This document shows positions 24,740 to 36,500 of a DNA stretch of 64,000 nt, piece after piece; position 1 is the stretch's first letter; every line of letters begins with the position of its first letter. This DNA comes from Cavia porcellus (Eukaryota; Chordata; Mammalia; Rodentia; Caviidae): NCBI RefSeq assembly GCF_034190915.1, contig NW_026947486.1:99677123-99741122 (forward strand). Reading direction: 5' to 3'. The position numbers and the translations under genes are program-made. The notes under the pieces are model-generated. The model searched no databases and was not told the DNA's origin. It saw only the letters and a program-made list of their open reading frames with translations.

Positions 24740-25760
24740 CCCTTCAGAGAAAATGGATGGTAGGGGCATTATCTTCTCTGACATTAACGTTTCCAAGAGA
24801 TGGCTCCTAAGTCCTAGAAAAAATATGTTACTTGGTTCTAAGGATAGCAAGATGCCTTTTTCCTTCTTTCAGGTTTGAAAGGTATTTACATCCCTTTCAG
24901 AGACAGAGAAAGAGTTTCCAAGTTTCCTTAAAATGACTTTAGCCAGCAAGTGATGTGTGTCTCATATAGAAGAATTAAGCCAATTAGCCTTAATTTGCAC
25001 GTATCCTTTCAATAGGTCTGTAACGTATATTGCACAGTACCTTGCAAATATGCTGTGCTCACAGTATATGTAATTACTGTACATTTATCAAGGTTTCTAC
25101 ATAGATAATTCTGTGCAATTAGTAGCAGCTTTTCTCTTTCTTTCTGATCTGTATCTATTTTATTCACTGATTTCATTCCTAATTAACAGTGGCCTTTGCT
25201 TCCAGCCTTGTATCTTTAGCAGTTTCTGATTTGATGATTGTCAAGTTCTGCCATTTTCTACAACCTCAGGGAACTTCTGTGTTGCAGGGAATGCAAGAGC
25301 TGTGTTTTGGGATGTTGTTTGATGTCCTGGAATATTTGATCTTTTGGATCCTTATGGGGGACAAGAGGAGCTCTTAGTATTAGAAAAATATTTCCACAGA
25401 GCACAGGCCAGATATCCTAGAGCCCTGCTAGTGCCTCCTGAAGGAGGAGGCTTACTGTCCTCCTCATTTCCATTGTGGGCTCCACCACTGATGTCTTCTC
25501 TCCTGCAGAGCTGGACTGGTGTACCCTTCATCCACTTGAGGGCAGATCCTTTTCCAGGCCCTACAGTTTCCTCACTGGCTTGATGTCATCTGTGCCCTGC
25601 TGAATCTTCAAATGAATCCCACTGAGTATGGGCAGGGTTCTCTATCTTGGTGACTCTCTCTTCTCTGACCCTCTGACCTGAAAGCACCAGCTACCTAAAA
25701 TCTGACCCTTCTTCACATCTTAAACTTCAGCATTTTCTGGGCTCATGATTTCATCTGTCT
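24740..25760 (+). repeat. Diverged block B (of A/B/C)
   Basis: Second block in copy 1 related to block A and to block C of copy 2. Sequence after B (25760-27085) continues collinearly with sequence after C (56810-57835), whereas sequence before A is collinear with sequence before C. Confidence 0.7.
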
Positions 25761-27603
25761 CTTCCCTCTCTCCATCTCAGTTTTTCATGTTTTCCTTTCT
25801 CTTTTGATTTATATTGTATAAGATCTGCTAACTGATACGTAAACAAGAATCATGTCTTCCAACACACTGTGGTACATGATCTCCCACAGTTTTGGAAATC
25901 TGATACTGAAACAAATGGAAGACCCTTTGTTTCAAGGAATTGGAAGTTAACTCTTTTTTGCTCGTTCTGACTGGCAGGATCAATAGCAAAACTCCAGCAT
26001 CAAATGAGACTGAAACAGAAACTTATATACATTTTGTAACAAGAAATATGACAGCGGATAGCAGGTTATCTTTTAATTAGCTCCATGAATCAAGTCAAAT
26101 GTTCTCAAGCAGATAATCACTGGGGTTTTATTATAAGGTGGGAGAAAATAGGCAAGGAGCTAGGCCTAAAGGGGTGGTTGAAATTAACCATGGCCTCGAT
26201 TCGTTTATCTTGGATCATCAGAATATCTCTAAGTTGCAGCTCCATGGTCAGTCAAGGCTAACTGACTCTAAATTTCTAACTATTTGGGGAGGCAGGATGA
26301 GCACATCTTATCTTAACAGAGCATTAGACTTGAGTTTCACTTTCCTGTCACACCACCACATGATGCCATGATGGTTCAATTTTATCCTGCTCAGTTGTGT
26401 GTGATATTCACTGTGTTCCCAAGTATGTGAAAACTTACCGTATTTTCCCATCTTTGGACCGGTTTCTATGACCACACAAAGACACTGTTTCAAACCATCT
26501 CCCTTGTCCGCTGTTGCATGTTTCTTTTAGTATCTTAGACCACACAGGCGACATTCTGAGACTTCCTATTTTGCTGAACCTGAAATCTAACCTAGCGTCT
26601 CACATACTTATTTTCGCCTTGGTGTTTTATTGCTGTTATTAGCTTGGTTGGTTGGTACCAGGTTTATTGAGCACAATTTATATATTTCAAATTCTATCTT
26701 ATTTTGGCCTTAAGAATTTTAGAAGATGCATTTCATTGGTTGTAGAAAAATCAGGAGAAGACTAGTTATCTTTTATGAAAAGGAAAGCTTTGTTGATCGT
26801 GGGTTCTCGTGTGGGTATGTTTGCCCCGTGATCAGTCAGTCATGCCTCCTCAGAGCAGTGTATCACTCTGCATCTCTTACACGGAGCCAATGAAATAAAA
26901 AAAAAAAAACATGGTTGTGTGTGCACAGTGAAGGCTGCCTTATTCTAAAGCATAGTATTTGTCTCTCATCACTGTAGTCACAGGTTCTTCCAAACACCTC
27001 AGGTGTACTCTTGCCTGTGCTTTTCCTTTTCCGTAAAGGTGACACAAGCCTGGGGAGTGCTAGCAAGTGGCTTCCAATCAGCTGGAAATGGGAAGTGGCA
27101 CCTTCTCTGTGTCTCCTCTTTTGCTGCCAAGGAGCACACTTTGAACATCAGGGTTGGTCCGCTCCTCAGCCAGCCTTTTGTCAAGAGATCCAGTTACAAA
27201 AATGAAACACTTTGTGAGTTTTGAAATAGACCTTCCAGGTGTTTACTTCTTGTTCTTTTAACTTGTAAGTCTTCCTTGTCTTTCCACACAAATAGCATTC
27301 ACTTTTACAAAATCTAATCAGGATCACAGAATTGTTGTAATAAGAATAGATGTTGCTGTTTCTTCTTCCACCAGTGTTATTTGACTTCACTTTTTTGTGT
27401 GATGTATTTGCAGTCTCTGCAAGTGGTATCTGTGGCATAAATACAGTGGTCTCTTACTCACTGTATCCCAGAGCCTCACAGAGAATTAGTGGGCAGTCAC
27501 AAGGAGCCATGTGCTGAAATGATAGCTCATGTTTCATCATGGAATATTTACTGAAAGAATTTATTTTCACCGTCTTGCAGTGTGACGTCTCTTTGCAGTA
27601 AAT

Positions 27604-27610
27604 GGCATAT

Positions 27611-27650
<40 letters not shown>

Positions 27651-27750
27651 TCTTTTTCCTTTTGATGGGTACCGGGATCGAACTCACGACTGCCTGCTTG
27701 CAAGGCAGGCGCTTATGCCGCTGAGCTAAATTCCCAGCCCCCGGCATATG
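27604..27750 (-). repeat. ID-like tRNA-derived SINE with 8-bp target-site duplication
   Basis: A T-run of almost 40 bases (27612-27649) is followed by an inverted tRNA-like body. On the minus strand it reads as an A-box 'tttagctcagcggc', the palindromic 'cctgccttgcaagcagg' anticodon-arm region and a B-box 'gagttcgatccc'. 'ggcatatg' flanks it at 27604-27611 and 27743-27750. The intact internal promoter boxes, long uninterrupted tail and perfect duplication suggest a recent insertion. It lies just past the detectable end of the segmental duplication. Confidence 0.85.
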
Positions 27751-30700
27751 GTTTTATAATATGTACTTGTTCCTTTTGGAAAAAATGGTGTAAAAAAGAT
27801 AGTTTCAAATAGCAAAATTGATGTTGTTACGACAGCCCTAAATCTCTGCTAATCATCCCCACCATCAAATTTAGGGTACGATTACTCTCTCTTCATTGTG
27901 TAGTTGAAGTTAGATCAAGTATATATCCTTATGAAAGAGGGCTTGTGTGTAAACCAGTTTCTGTGAGCCTATTCCTTTTGGAAAATTCAACCAACTTTCT
28001 CCACCTGTAAACCATATCCAGTCTCATACTCCACATGTCTGTCTCATTGATCTTTTTCTTACAGCATTACTCAAAGTGTTTCAAAAGCCTTTACCAATGC
28101 ATTACTAGTCTACTACACAGTTTTCACAAAGCCAGGTAGGACATTAAGAAAAATTCTGAATTCCTTAAGAAAAGATATTTGTGGAGTGCTCCCAGGGAAA
28201 CTACTCTTCCTGTGTAGATTGATAAACTCCAATTGGTAGAACAAGCAGAAAACATGAAATGATGTCTCCAAGTGGGAGGAACATTTATTAGGTCAACAGG
28301 CACTAATCAGGGTCACTCGCTACATATCGGGCTTGATGTTTGGTGATATAGGGCTTATATGAAATAAGCAAGCAAGAGATACAGAGGCAGAATCCTTGTC
28401 ATCTGGATATTTTTTTGCACAGCATTCATCATAGTGACCAGCTGTGCATTACAGTGACCAGCCCTTTCTTGGAGACAGAAGCAACCAGAAATTGATGAGC
28501 ATCTATTACATGTCAACTGAGTAACTGAAGCACGATAACAGAAGGACACATTTTCTGTTGCATTACGTATCATCCTGTAGACTGAAGTATATTTTATCCA
28601 GAATAAGTTATTATGTTTTCCAATGGAAAGTCACTGTGAAATTTAGGGAGAAGGATAAAACATCATGTACATACACATGTCTGAAAATAGGATAAGAAAA
28701 TAAGCACTAATGTGTAGCTTCTTTAACAGATATGAAAATGATAGAATCATGGAAAAACATTCAGAAAATTTTGTGTCCGATGCAAGTTACTAATATGAAT
28801 GACTCAGTGACATGTATTCAAAAATGCAGATAGATCTAGTGTTACAGACAATTTTGGGGAAGTTTTGAGATTTGTCCTGAAACATGGACAAAGCTGATGT
28901 GAAAATCACAACACTGAGATGTTAGAGGCTATCATGTACCAGGCAACATAAAATTCCTTAGCAGAAATTTCCTCTGTGTCACTACAGTACCATAGGTTGG
29001 TTTGTATTAAATCTTCACCTAAGAGATAAAGACATGTGGCAAGGTTCTACACAAAGTTGCCAACTATTTGGAGCAGGGCTGCCTGTAGTTCTTTAACAGC
29101 AAAATAACTGGTGCAATTCCCAGCATGCCAAAATACAAAGTAAGTTAAGGAACAATCATTAGCACAGAAATATTTTGCATGATGGTCTTTCTGGATAGTT
29201 TAGATATTGTGACAGGAACGTTGATTGTCTGACACGGAAGCTTTTGCATTACAGTGAACATAATGAGACTATGTTTCAAAACCACAACCAAAACTCCACA
29301 AAAATCAAAGTTTCACCTGCAGTAGGATGGATGGCCAGAAAGTAAATCCAAACAACATGATTGTAACACATTGCCACAAACGCAGTCACAACACATAAGT
29401 TGATTAGTGATGATTTGTTCTTTCCAGACAGGATAGCACTGATGGCATTGACATGACACTAGGTGTGAATGCAAAAGTGTCATGTTAGACAGGTGGTATA
29501 ATATTCCTCAAAACTTTCATGTGTTCAGAGAGGAGGATTTTGATTGCACTGTGGGGCATTTTAGTGGCCAGTTGGTGAGTTCTTTGAAGAGTTTATAGGT
29601 GGACGTTCTGATACAAGGACTGGCCTTTTCTAAGGTGATGGATAACTTGGAAAGGTGATTTGTAAGTTTGTATTCTTATCCAGAGTTCCTTTATTCTTTC
29701 TTGTTCTTCTCTTCCACTGGATCCTTTTCCTCTTCCCCTTCCTTTCTTCCTTTCCTCCTTCCTTTATTAATTATTTTATCTTTCGCTAATAACTCTTTCT
29801 CTCTCTTTCTCTTTTTTCCCTGGGTTCTATGAGGTGAGAAATCATCTCTTGTCTGAGATGCCTCCATTCTATTTATGACTTGCAGCCACATGTGCTGCAT
29901 GAACTGTATAATTTAATATTCCAATGAAAAACAACCTTCAAACCCCTTCAGTTGTATTTGGGTTTTGGTTTTTTGCCTACACGCCATATGACAACTCATA
30001 CAAGTTGATCTGTGAAGCACAAGTCAGGAGACATATGGGATCAAATTTCTAGGACCTGTGTGCTAGTATTCAACACAGAGATCACATCATTTTCTTCATC
30101 ATAACTGTCCACTGTCTCTCCATGTTGTCACCTACTACCACAGAACTCCCATCTACATGTAAGGGCAAGAGCAAAAAAGCAACAAAATGCTCATTGTTGG
30201 AGGATGCATATAAACTGAATCAGGATGAATGTGATGGGACAGATTTATAAAACTAGAAGTCATTGGAAACAGAGACCACAATGTGTGGAGTAGGTTAGAA
30301 AGTGTAGAAATGGGCACATACCTAAAATATGACAAGAACATGATCATGGAGTTGAGTTTCTCATGAGCTGTGGGAATGTGATAGAGACCTATATGGACAG
30401 AGGAAAGGAATACAGTTTTCTTTTTCGCTCTCACAGATATTTCAGTGCATTTGCCATGATGCATATTACTCTTGAAGTTTCTGGAATACAGGACAGCGAT
30501 CGGATGAGAAAATAAAGAAGAGACAAACCTGGGTTCACATGTAGGGTTTACTTTTCTTGTAGGAGGAAAGATACTGCTCAACCACTGCAGAATATTTTAT
30601 TATACACTCATAAGGGTGATGTCAATTTGAACCCTGTTGTCTAGAAACTCATGTTTGCGTTGTCTTGGGGCTTAGCGTTTTTCTGGGCTGAAGCATCTTC

Positions 30701-32076
30701 TTCCGGCTTGCTTCTTGCTTTTGGGGGATGGTTGTGCCCCAGCCATGCTGTAGCCCTGAACATTGCTAAATTTCCAGCTTCAGTGGCTCCCAACAGGCAG
30801 TATTTGAAACTGGGTCCACACAGGAGCTGTTCAACCAGCACTATAATGCGATCGGGCACAGTAAAGTGTGGATTGTGTAGTTAGCCCATGTGGGCTTTGG
30901 GAGCACGGTGACCCCTCCAGTGCAGATTCCATATGAATGAATAAAATTCATTTTGACTCTCAATGGCTTATATATTAAATTTTTCTTCAAATCAAGTACA
31001 TAGTATCTTGTAGTATCCTTAGCAGATGTATCCTATTGGCTTCCAAATTGATGACAGTGAAACTCCTTAGCCAAGCTAGGCCTACATATGTGATAACTGA
31101 TGTATCACCATGATGAGTTTTTCTTCATTTTGTTTGTGGAAATATTGCTCTCAGTCATCGTGTTAATTATCATATAGTGGTGTTTTGGACTTTAACGTTA
31201 ATACACTTTGATGCGAAAAGTTGACTGCATGTCCACACAAACTATTGGAATTTAACATCTGTTTCAGAGTTTGCTTTAAGGATTTCTTGGGTAATTACTG
31301 AGGTTCTGTAGATTCAACCTTGGCGTTGGCCATTGTCAACTGAGTTTTTATCAGAAAATATATTTACATTATTTTGGAACTGAGTATTAGGAAAGTATCA
31401 CAGTGAGGAAGATTTGAAACTATGACAGCTAATTGCTTCTCACTAGGTGACGCTCAGTGTATTTTTATATTTTTTAACATCATATATTACATATGATATG
31501 ACTTGTTGGATTAAATTTGGAATATACACTGACACTTATTGTGCACACCGATAACACCAGCACTGAGGAGGCCAAGGCAAGATAATCGCCAAATTTGAGT
31601 TCAGGTTGTGCTTCAAAGTAGTTTGAAGCCAGAATGAATTACAAAGTGAGAAACATTTCCAAAAAAAAAAATAGAAAAAAAAAAAAGAAAATTCAAATAG
31701 ACTTGCTTCATACGTTAACTTTCAAAAATGATAATTTTAATTAAAGATTTGAGCTTAGAGATGGGCTCAGATTTGTTCAAGTGCCCCTTTATTTGACCTT
31801 CAGTAGCACTGACACTGTATTTTCTTTTGTGTAACTGTGCCATTAATCATCTGTATGTCACAACATTGTCACACTGATATCTTGTGTGTTATTTCCATAA
31901 AATTTTTGAAGTTTTTCACACTTTGAAAACATGAATGTAGTCATTTGCTTCACAGATGTTACTTTAAGTCACCCAAAATGTTAGTTTTCATTTTATTTAA
32001 AAAGTGAGGTTGACAAAATTTTCCCTACATGATATTAAGGTCATTTTGACTAATTTGTGTTTATCTTGGACTATGC
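27751..32076. other. Gene-free spacer between the two duplicated copies
   Basis: AT-rich sequence without a recognisable gene. It includes a pyrimidine-rich tract at about 29690-29820 and a B1-like SINE at 31535-31690. Minus-strand open frames at 30153-30581 (142 codons) and 30641-30859 (72 codons) show no family signature; the second has AATAAA downstream on its own strand (near 30600), so a decayed retrocopy cannot be excluded. Confidence 0.5.
31535..31690 (+). repeat. B1-like SINE, diverged
   Basis: 'cagcactgaggaggccaagg', 'tttgagttcagg' and a terminal A-rich tract (31663-31687) are in the order expected of a sense-strand 7SL-type SINE. It is heavily diverged. Confidence 0.55.
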
Positions 32077-32319
32077 ACCATAAGCATTTTTCAAATGCGT
32101 GTATTTTCTTTACACATTTGGAAATGGAGTTTCTTGTGAAGTGCTTGTAGTTTTAGTTCCCTTTGATTATTCTTTAATTGCTCTTGAAAGGCAAGATTGG
32201 ACCTTAAGCAACTGGCATTTTTTTTTTTTTTCATAGGAGGTCCATTTGCTGATGTCTTGGATTTGGTAAAAGACTTGTGTTCTTTGAATAAAACTTTTTT
32301 ACTATCAACAATCCTGTAT

Positions 32320-33290
32320 CAGTCTTTGATTTTTTATTAGTACATATCTTCAGTGCACAATGATAGCATTCATTGTGGTGGGTATCTACATGCATACAAC
32401 ACATCCTCATTCTTTTTCTTGCTCTCAACTCTCCACCCTGCCCTTTCTACAACTCTAGATTCTATTCTCATTTGGAAACACTTATCACTCTGTTTCCCAT
32501 CCTATATCTTTATTTTTCTCTTTAATGTATTTGAACTGTGTTTTCTCACGTCAGAAGAGTTACTTGGTTTTTATATTTGTGTGTTTGATTATTTCCTCCA
32601 GTGTTATGCATCCAAGGTGAATCACTTTTCCACAAATGATACACATTTATCTCTATTTACAGCAGAGTAGTAACTCACTCTGTATGAATGCCACATTGTA
32701 AATATCCATTCATCTGTTGGGTGTCATGTAGGCCACTTCCAAATTTTACCTTTTATGGGGGTGTGCTGCTAGAATGGATGGGTACTGTATACATGTATGT
32801 TTAGTATGCTACGTTATGATGTTTTAAGTTTGAAGGAGCTGCCTACAAAGGGAATAGCTGGCCCATTTGGAATTTCTCATTTTACTATTTTGCCAAATGT
32901 CCATGCTGATTTACTTAGTGGTTATAGTAGTTTAAATTCCCACAAAAACTTAAGCAGTGCTCTTTTTCCACAGAGCATGGATAGAATTTATTTGTGTTTC
33001 ATTTCTTGATCATGGTCATTCTTTGTAGAGTAAAAAGTCTCATTGTAGGTTTACTTTATATTTCTCAGTCAGCCAGAGAACTTGAACATATTTTCATGTA
33101 CTTACTGTTCACTGGATCTACTTTTGAGAAGTGTATTTTCATTTAAGTGGGATGTTTTTTGATTAGGTCATGCACTTTGGAGTTCTAGGTTTTTAAGTTC
33201 TTTATATTCTAGATTTTAACCCTGTTTAAGTAGTCTATGAAGAACAAATGTGTTTCTCTGCTCTTTGAGCTGTCTATGTTCTCACAGGTG
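32320..33290 (-). mobile_element. Old LINE-1 3' fragment (antisense), copy 2
   Basis: Partner of the fragment at 8510-9590, with the same inverted ORF2-end landmarks ('atccattcatctgttgg', 'ggcccatttggaatttc', 'cttttgagaagtgtattt'). It lacks the ID SINE present in copy 1 and therefore preserves the pre-insertion sequence. Confidence 0.75.
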
Positions 33291-33534
33291 TCTATCTCCA
33301 TGATTACAAGAATGAGAAAACGGTCCAGAGATGCAAGTCCAGAAATTGTTGAATTAAACATACATTTTTTCTCATAAAGAAAATTTTCCAGAATGCTTTG
33401 AAGCCTTTCTAAAGCCTATCTTTTTCCACCTACTGAAATGCCTAGAGCCCAAACAAGAGGCCTTACAGTAAGTGCCATCGTCATTTCGATGCAATATAGT
33501 AAGTTCCATTCCGATTTGAATCCAATATCATGGT

Positions 33535-36500
33535 CTCAGTTCATTTTCAAAATTTTATTTAAAAAAAAAACAGTAACAGGGTACAAATCGTAACAATTTC
33601 AAAAAAAATAAACAGTAAGAAATCACTAGTTAATAGATTACATATTGTCATCTTAGAAATAGTTGCTCAAGTTGCAGAATTAAAGCAAACAAAGTGGACA
33701 TTCAAACAGTAAGACGGCAAACAGTTGTGTTCAATGATCTAACAAAACCTTAGTAATATGGTCATCTATCTTACACACCTAAACACACTTGCAGTTGTGT
33801 CCTTTAGAGCACTTTCTTTTCCTCTCTTTTTTACAAAAAAATTTACACATTTTGGGTTTTATTACTCCCACAATTCTTACTGCTTTTTTTTTTGAAGAGA
33901 ATAAAACCAAATGTGACAAAACAAAGCCGAGTGATTCAAAACAAAAGATGGACGTAGTACATGATGTAAAAACAGAATACAAGGTAATCAACAATGGTTA
34001 CCATAATGCCTCTTGCTATGTTAAAAAGAATTGCCTATATCGTCAGGTATAGTAAAACTCAACAAAACAGTACAGAACAAAACCAATAAAATCTAAATGT
34101 TGGAGACATTAGAGGACTTCAAAAGAAGATAATAGTCAAACCAGAAGAGGCATCATGGTGAATCTTACTGCCTTCAAAGTAGTTGACTATACGCTCAAAC
34201 ATGATACTGTCAAAAAGAACAGAATAGTGTAAAATCAGTCAAAACAAGATGGTGAGAGCAATACAGGGCTTCAAATGAAGTTAATAGGAAACCAACAAAG
34301 TTACTGAAATATCCTGCTAATTAAAAAAATCCCTTATTTAAATAAAGTAATAAAAACCAAATAAATTTTTAAAAAGGAGGAGATTGAGATAAAAGAGGAC
34401 ATAACTTAACAATACAGGTCAGAACAGAACAATTGAAGCAACATAGTGCTTCACCACAAAATAACCCGACTTAATATTAGCTACCATAGTGTCTCTTCTC
34501 TTGAAATATTTGAGTATAACTTCATATACTATAGCATGAAACATATCAACACAGTGTGAAATCATTCAAGAGGATGAAAGTGTTACAGGGTATGCAGAAC
34601 CAGCTAACAGAAAACAAACAATGGTTTCTACATCATCTCTTTGCCTATAAAAATTTTGTTTACACTATCACATATAATCAATTCCAATAAGACACAACAT
34701 GATAAAAGCAACGGAAACAGAAAAACAACAGTTTGATGGGACTTCAAAACAAGATGATATTAAGTCAGCACTAGCTATGACAAGGTCTTGTTTTCTTCAG
34801 AACAGCGGTTCATATCATCACAGACAATAATATCAAACATCCTGGAATAAAATTATTCCAATTAATGATTGAAAACTTTATAAGCCTTCAAAGCCATATA
34901 ATGGGGAACCATGATTACAACATACTTTTATGTATTTGAATCATTTCTTACAATAGGGAATCTATTCAGTATTCATAAATGTGAGTTTGATTTATTTTAC
35001 TTATGAGTATGGTCTCAAGCTGAAGCTGCATCCATTTATTTATAAATATTTCAATGTGATCCTTCTTCATAGCTGAGTAATACTCCATTGTATAAAAATA
35101 CCACAGCCTTTTTATCCATTCCTCAGCTGATGGACACTTAGGTTGTTTCCAAGATCTGAAAATTACAAATTGTGCTACTATAAACATGGGTGCACATATA
35201 TCACTGTGGTATGATGTTTTCAGTTCTTCTGGGAATATGCCTAGAAGTGGAATAGCTGGAACAAAGGGGACTTCCAATCCCAGCTTTTAGAGAAATCTCC
35301 AGAGTGACCTCCACAATGGTTGTGCCAGTCTACACTCCCATCAACAGTGCAGTTCTTTTATCCCCACAGCCTTACCAGCATTTGTTGTTTATAGATTTCT
35401 TGATCCTTGCCATTCTTTCAGGAGTGAGATGAAATCTCAGTGTGGTTTTAATTTGCATTTCTCTAATGAGTAATGATATGAACATTTTTCATGTATTTAT
35501 TTGCCATTTGTATTTCTTCAACTGAGAAGTGTGTATTCATCTCAGATGCCTATTTTTGGATTGCATCTTTGAATTTGGAGGTCTGAATTTTTAATTTCTT
35601 TATGTTTTAGACAGAAGTCCTTTGTCTGAGGCAGAGTTCTGAAAGATTTTTTTCCCCTATTTTTGGGTTTTCTTTTCACTGTGCTAGAGATTTCTTTTGA
35701 CATGCAGAAACTTTGTACTAAGAAGTTATCCCAGTTATTGATTCTGGGAAGTATTTCCCATGCAGTTTGAGTCCTGTTCATGAATTCTCTACCTACACCT
35801 ATGTCTTAAATGTTTTTACCTATTTGTCTTCCAAGAGATTTAGTGTTTCTGTTTTAGTATTCAGATCTTTGATCCATTTAGATTTTAATTTAGTATGTGG
35901 TGGTTGGCATGGGTCTAGTTATAGTTTTTGGCATATGGAGAGCCAGTTTTCAGAACACCATTTATTAACGACACTTTCGTTCTTCCAGTGAACCTGTTTG
36001 GCCCCTTTACAAAAGATAAGGTGACTGAGTGTGTTTGTAGTTGTGGCTGTATCTTCTAATCTATTCCATTGATTTTCAGCTCTGTTTTGGTTCCAGTACC
36101 ATGTTTATTTTACTAGAGTTGCTTTGTAGTATAAAATCAAGTCAGGGATTGTGATGCCTCCAGCCTTGCCTTTGCAGCTTAGAATTTTCTTTGCTATTCT
36201 AGGTCTCTTCTTGCTCCAGATGAATTTTAGGAGTGATTTCTCTAGATCTATGAGGTATGTTGATGGTATTTTTATTGGGATTGCATTGAATCTGTATAAC
36301 AGTTTTGAGAGAATAGCAATTTTTACAATATTTATTCTTCTTACCCATGAGCAAGGGATGTCTTTCCATTTTCAGAGATTGTCTTCAATTTCCTTTTTAA
36401 ATGTATGATAATTTTCCCTGTATAGGTCTTTCATTTCTTTCAAGAGAGCAATTCCTAAATATTTCATTTTTTGGTTGCTAGTGTGAAGGGGTTTTCTTGT

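Larger units (their letters stand above)
8268..27085 (+). repeat. Segmental duplication, copy 1
   Basis: This segment is collinear, in the same orientation, with about 32.08-57.84 kb. Matching landmarks (copy 1/copy 2) are: start at 8268/32077; old L1 fragment at 8510/32320; 9860/40605; inverted MIR at 10690/41405; 13970/42280; 16300/43700; 17860/46055; gene at 18.8/54.0 kb; poly(A) signal at 20064/55189; right end near 27.08/57.83 kb. By eye, aligned stretches agree at roughly three bases in four or better, so the duplication is old. Copy 1 contains blocks absent from copy 2 (about 11.55-13.96 kb and 15.35-16.29 kb) and an extra repeated block downstream of the gene. Confidence 0.85.

Noticed and set aside
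27650..27742. Possible tRNA gene on the minus strand
   Set aside because: A- and B-box are intact, but the 3' A-rich tail, target-site duplication and extra 3' sequence show it is a tRNA-derived SINE.
30153..30581. 142-codon minus-strand ORF in the spacer
   Set aside because: No recognisable motif, composition typical of AT-rich non-coding DNA, no poly(A)/target-duplication signs of a retrocopy and no second copy to support it.
30641..30859. 72-codon minus-strand ORF with downstream AATAAA, considered as a histone-like or other retrocopy
   Set aside because: No family could be matched with confidence in any frame. The frame is short and no flanking duplication was found.
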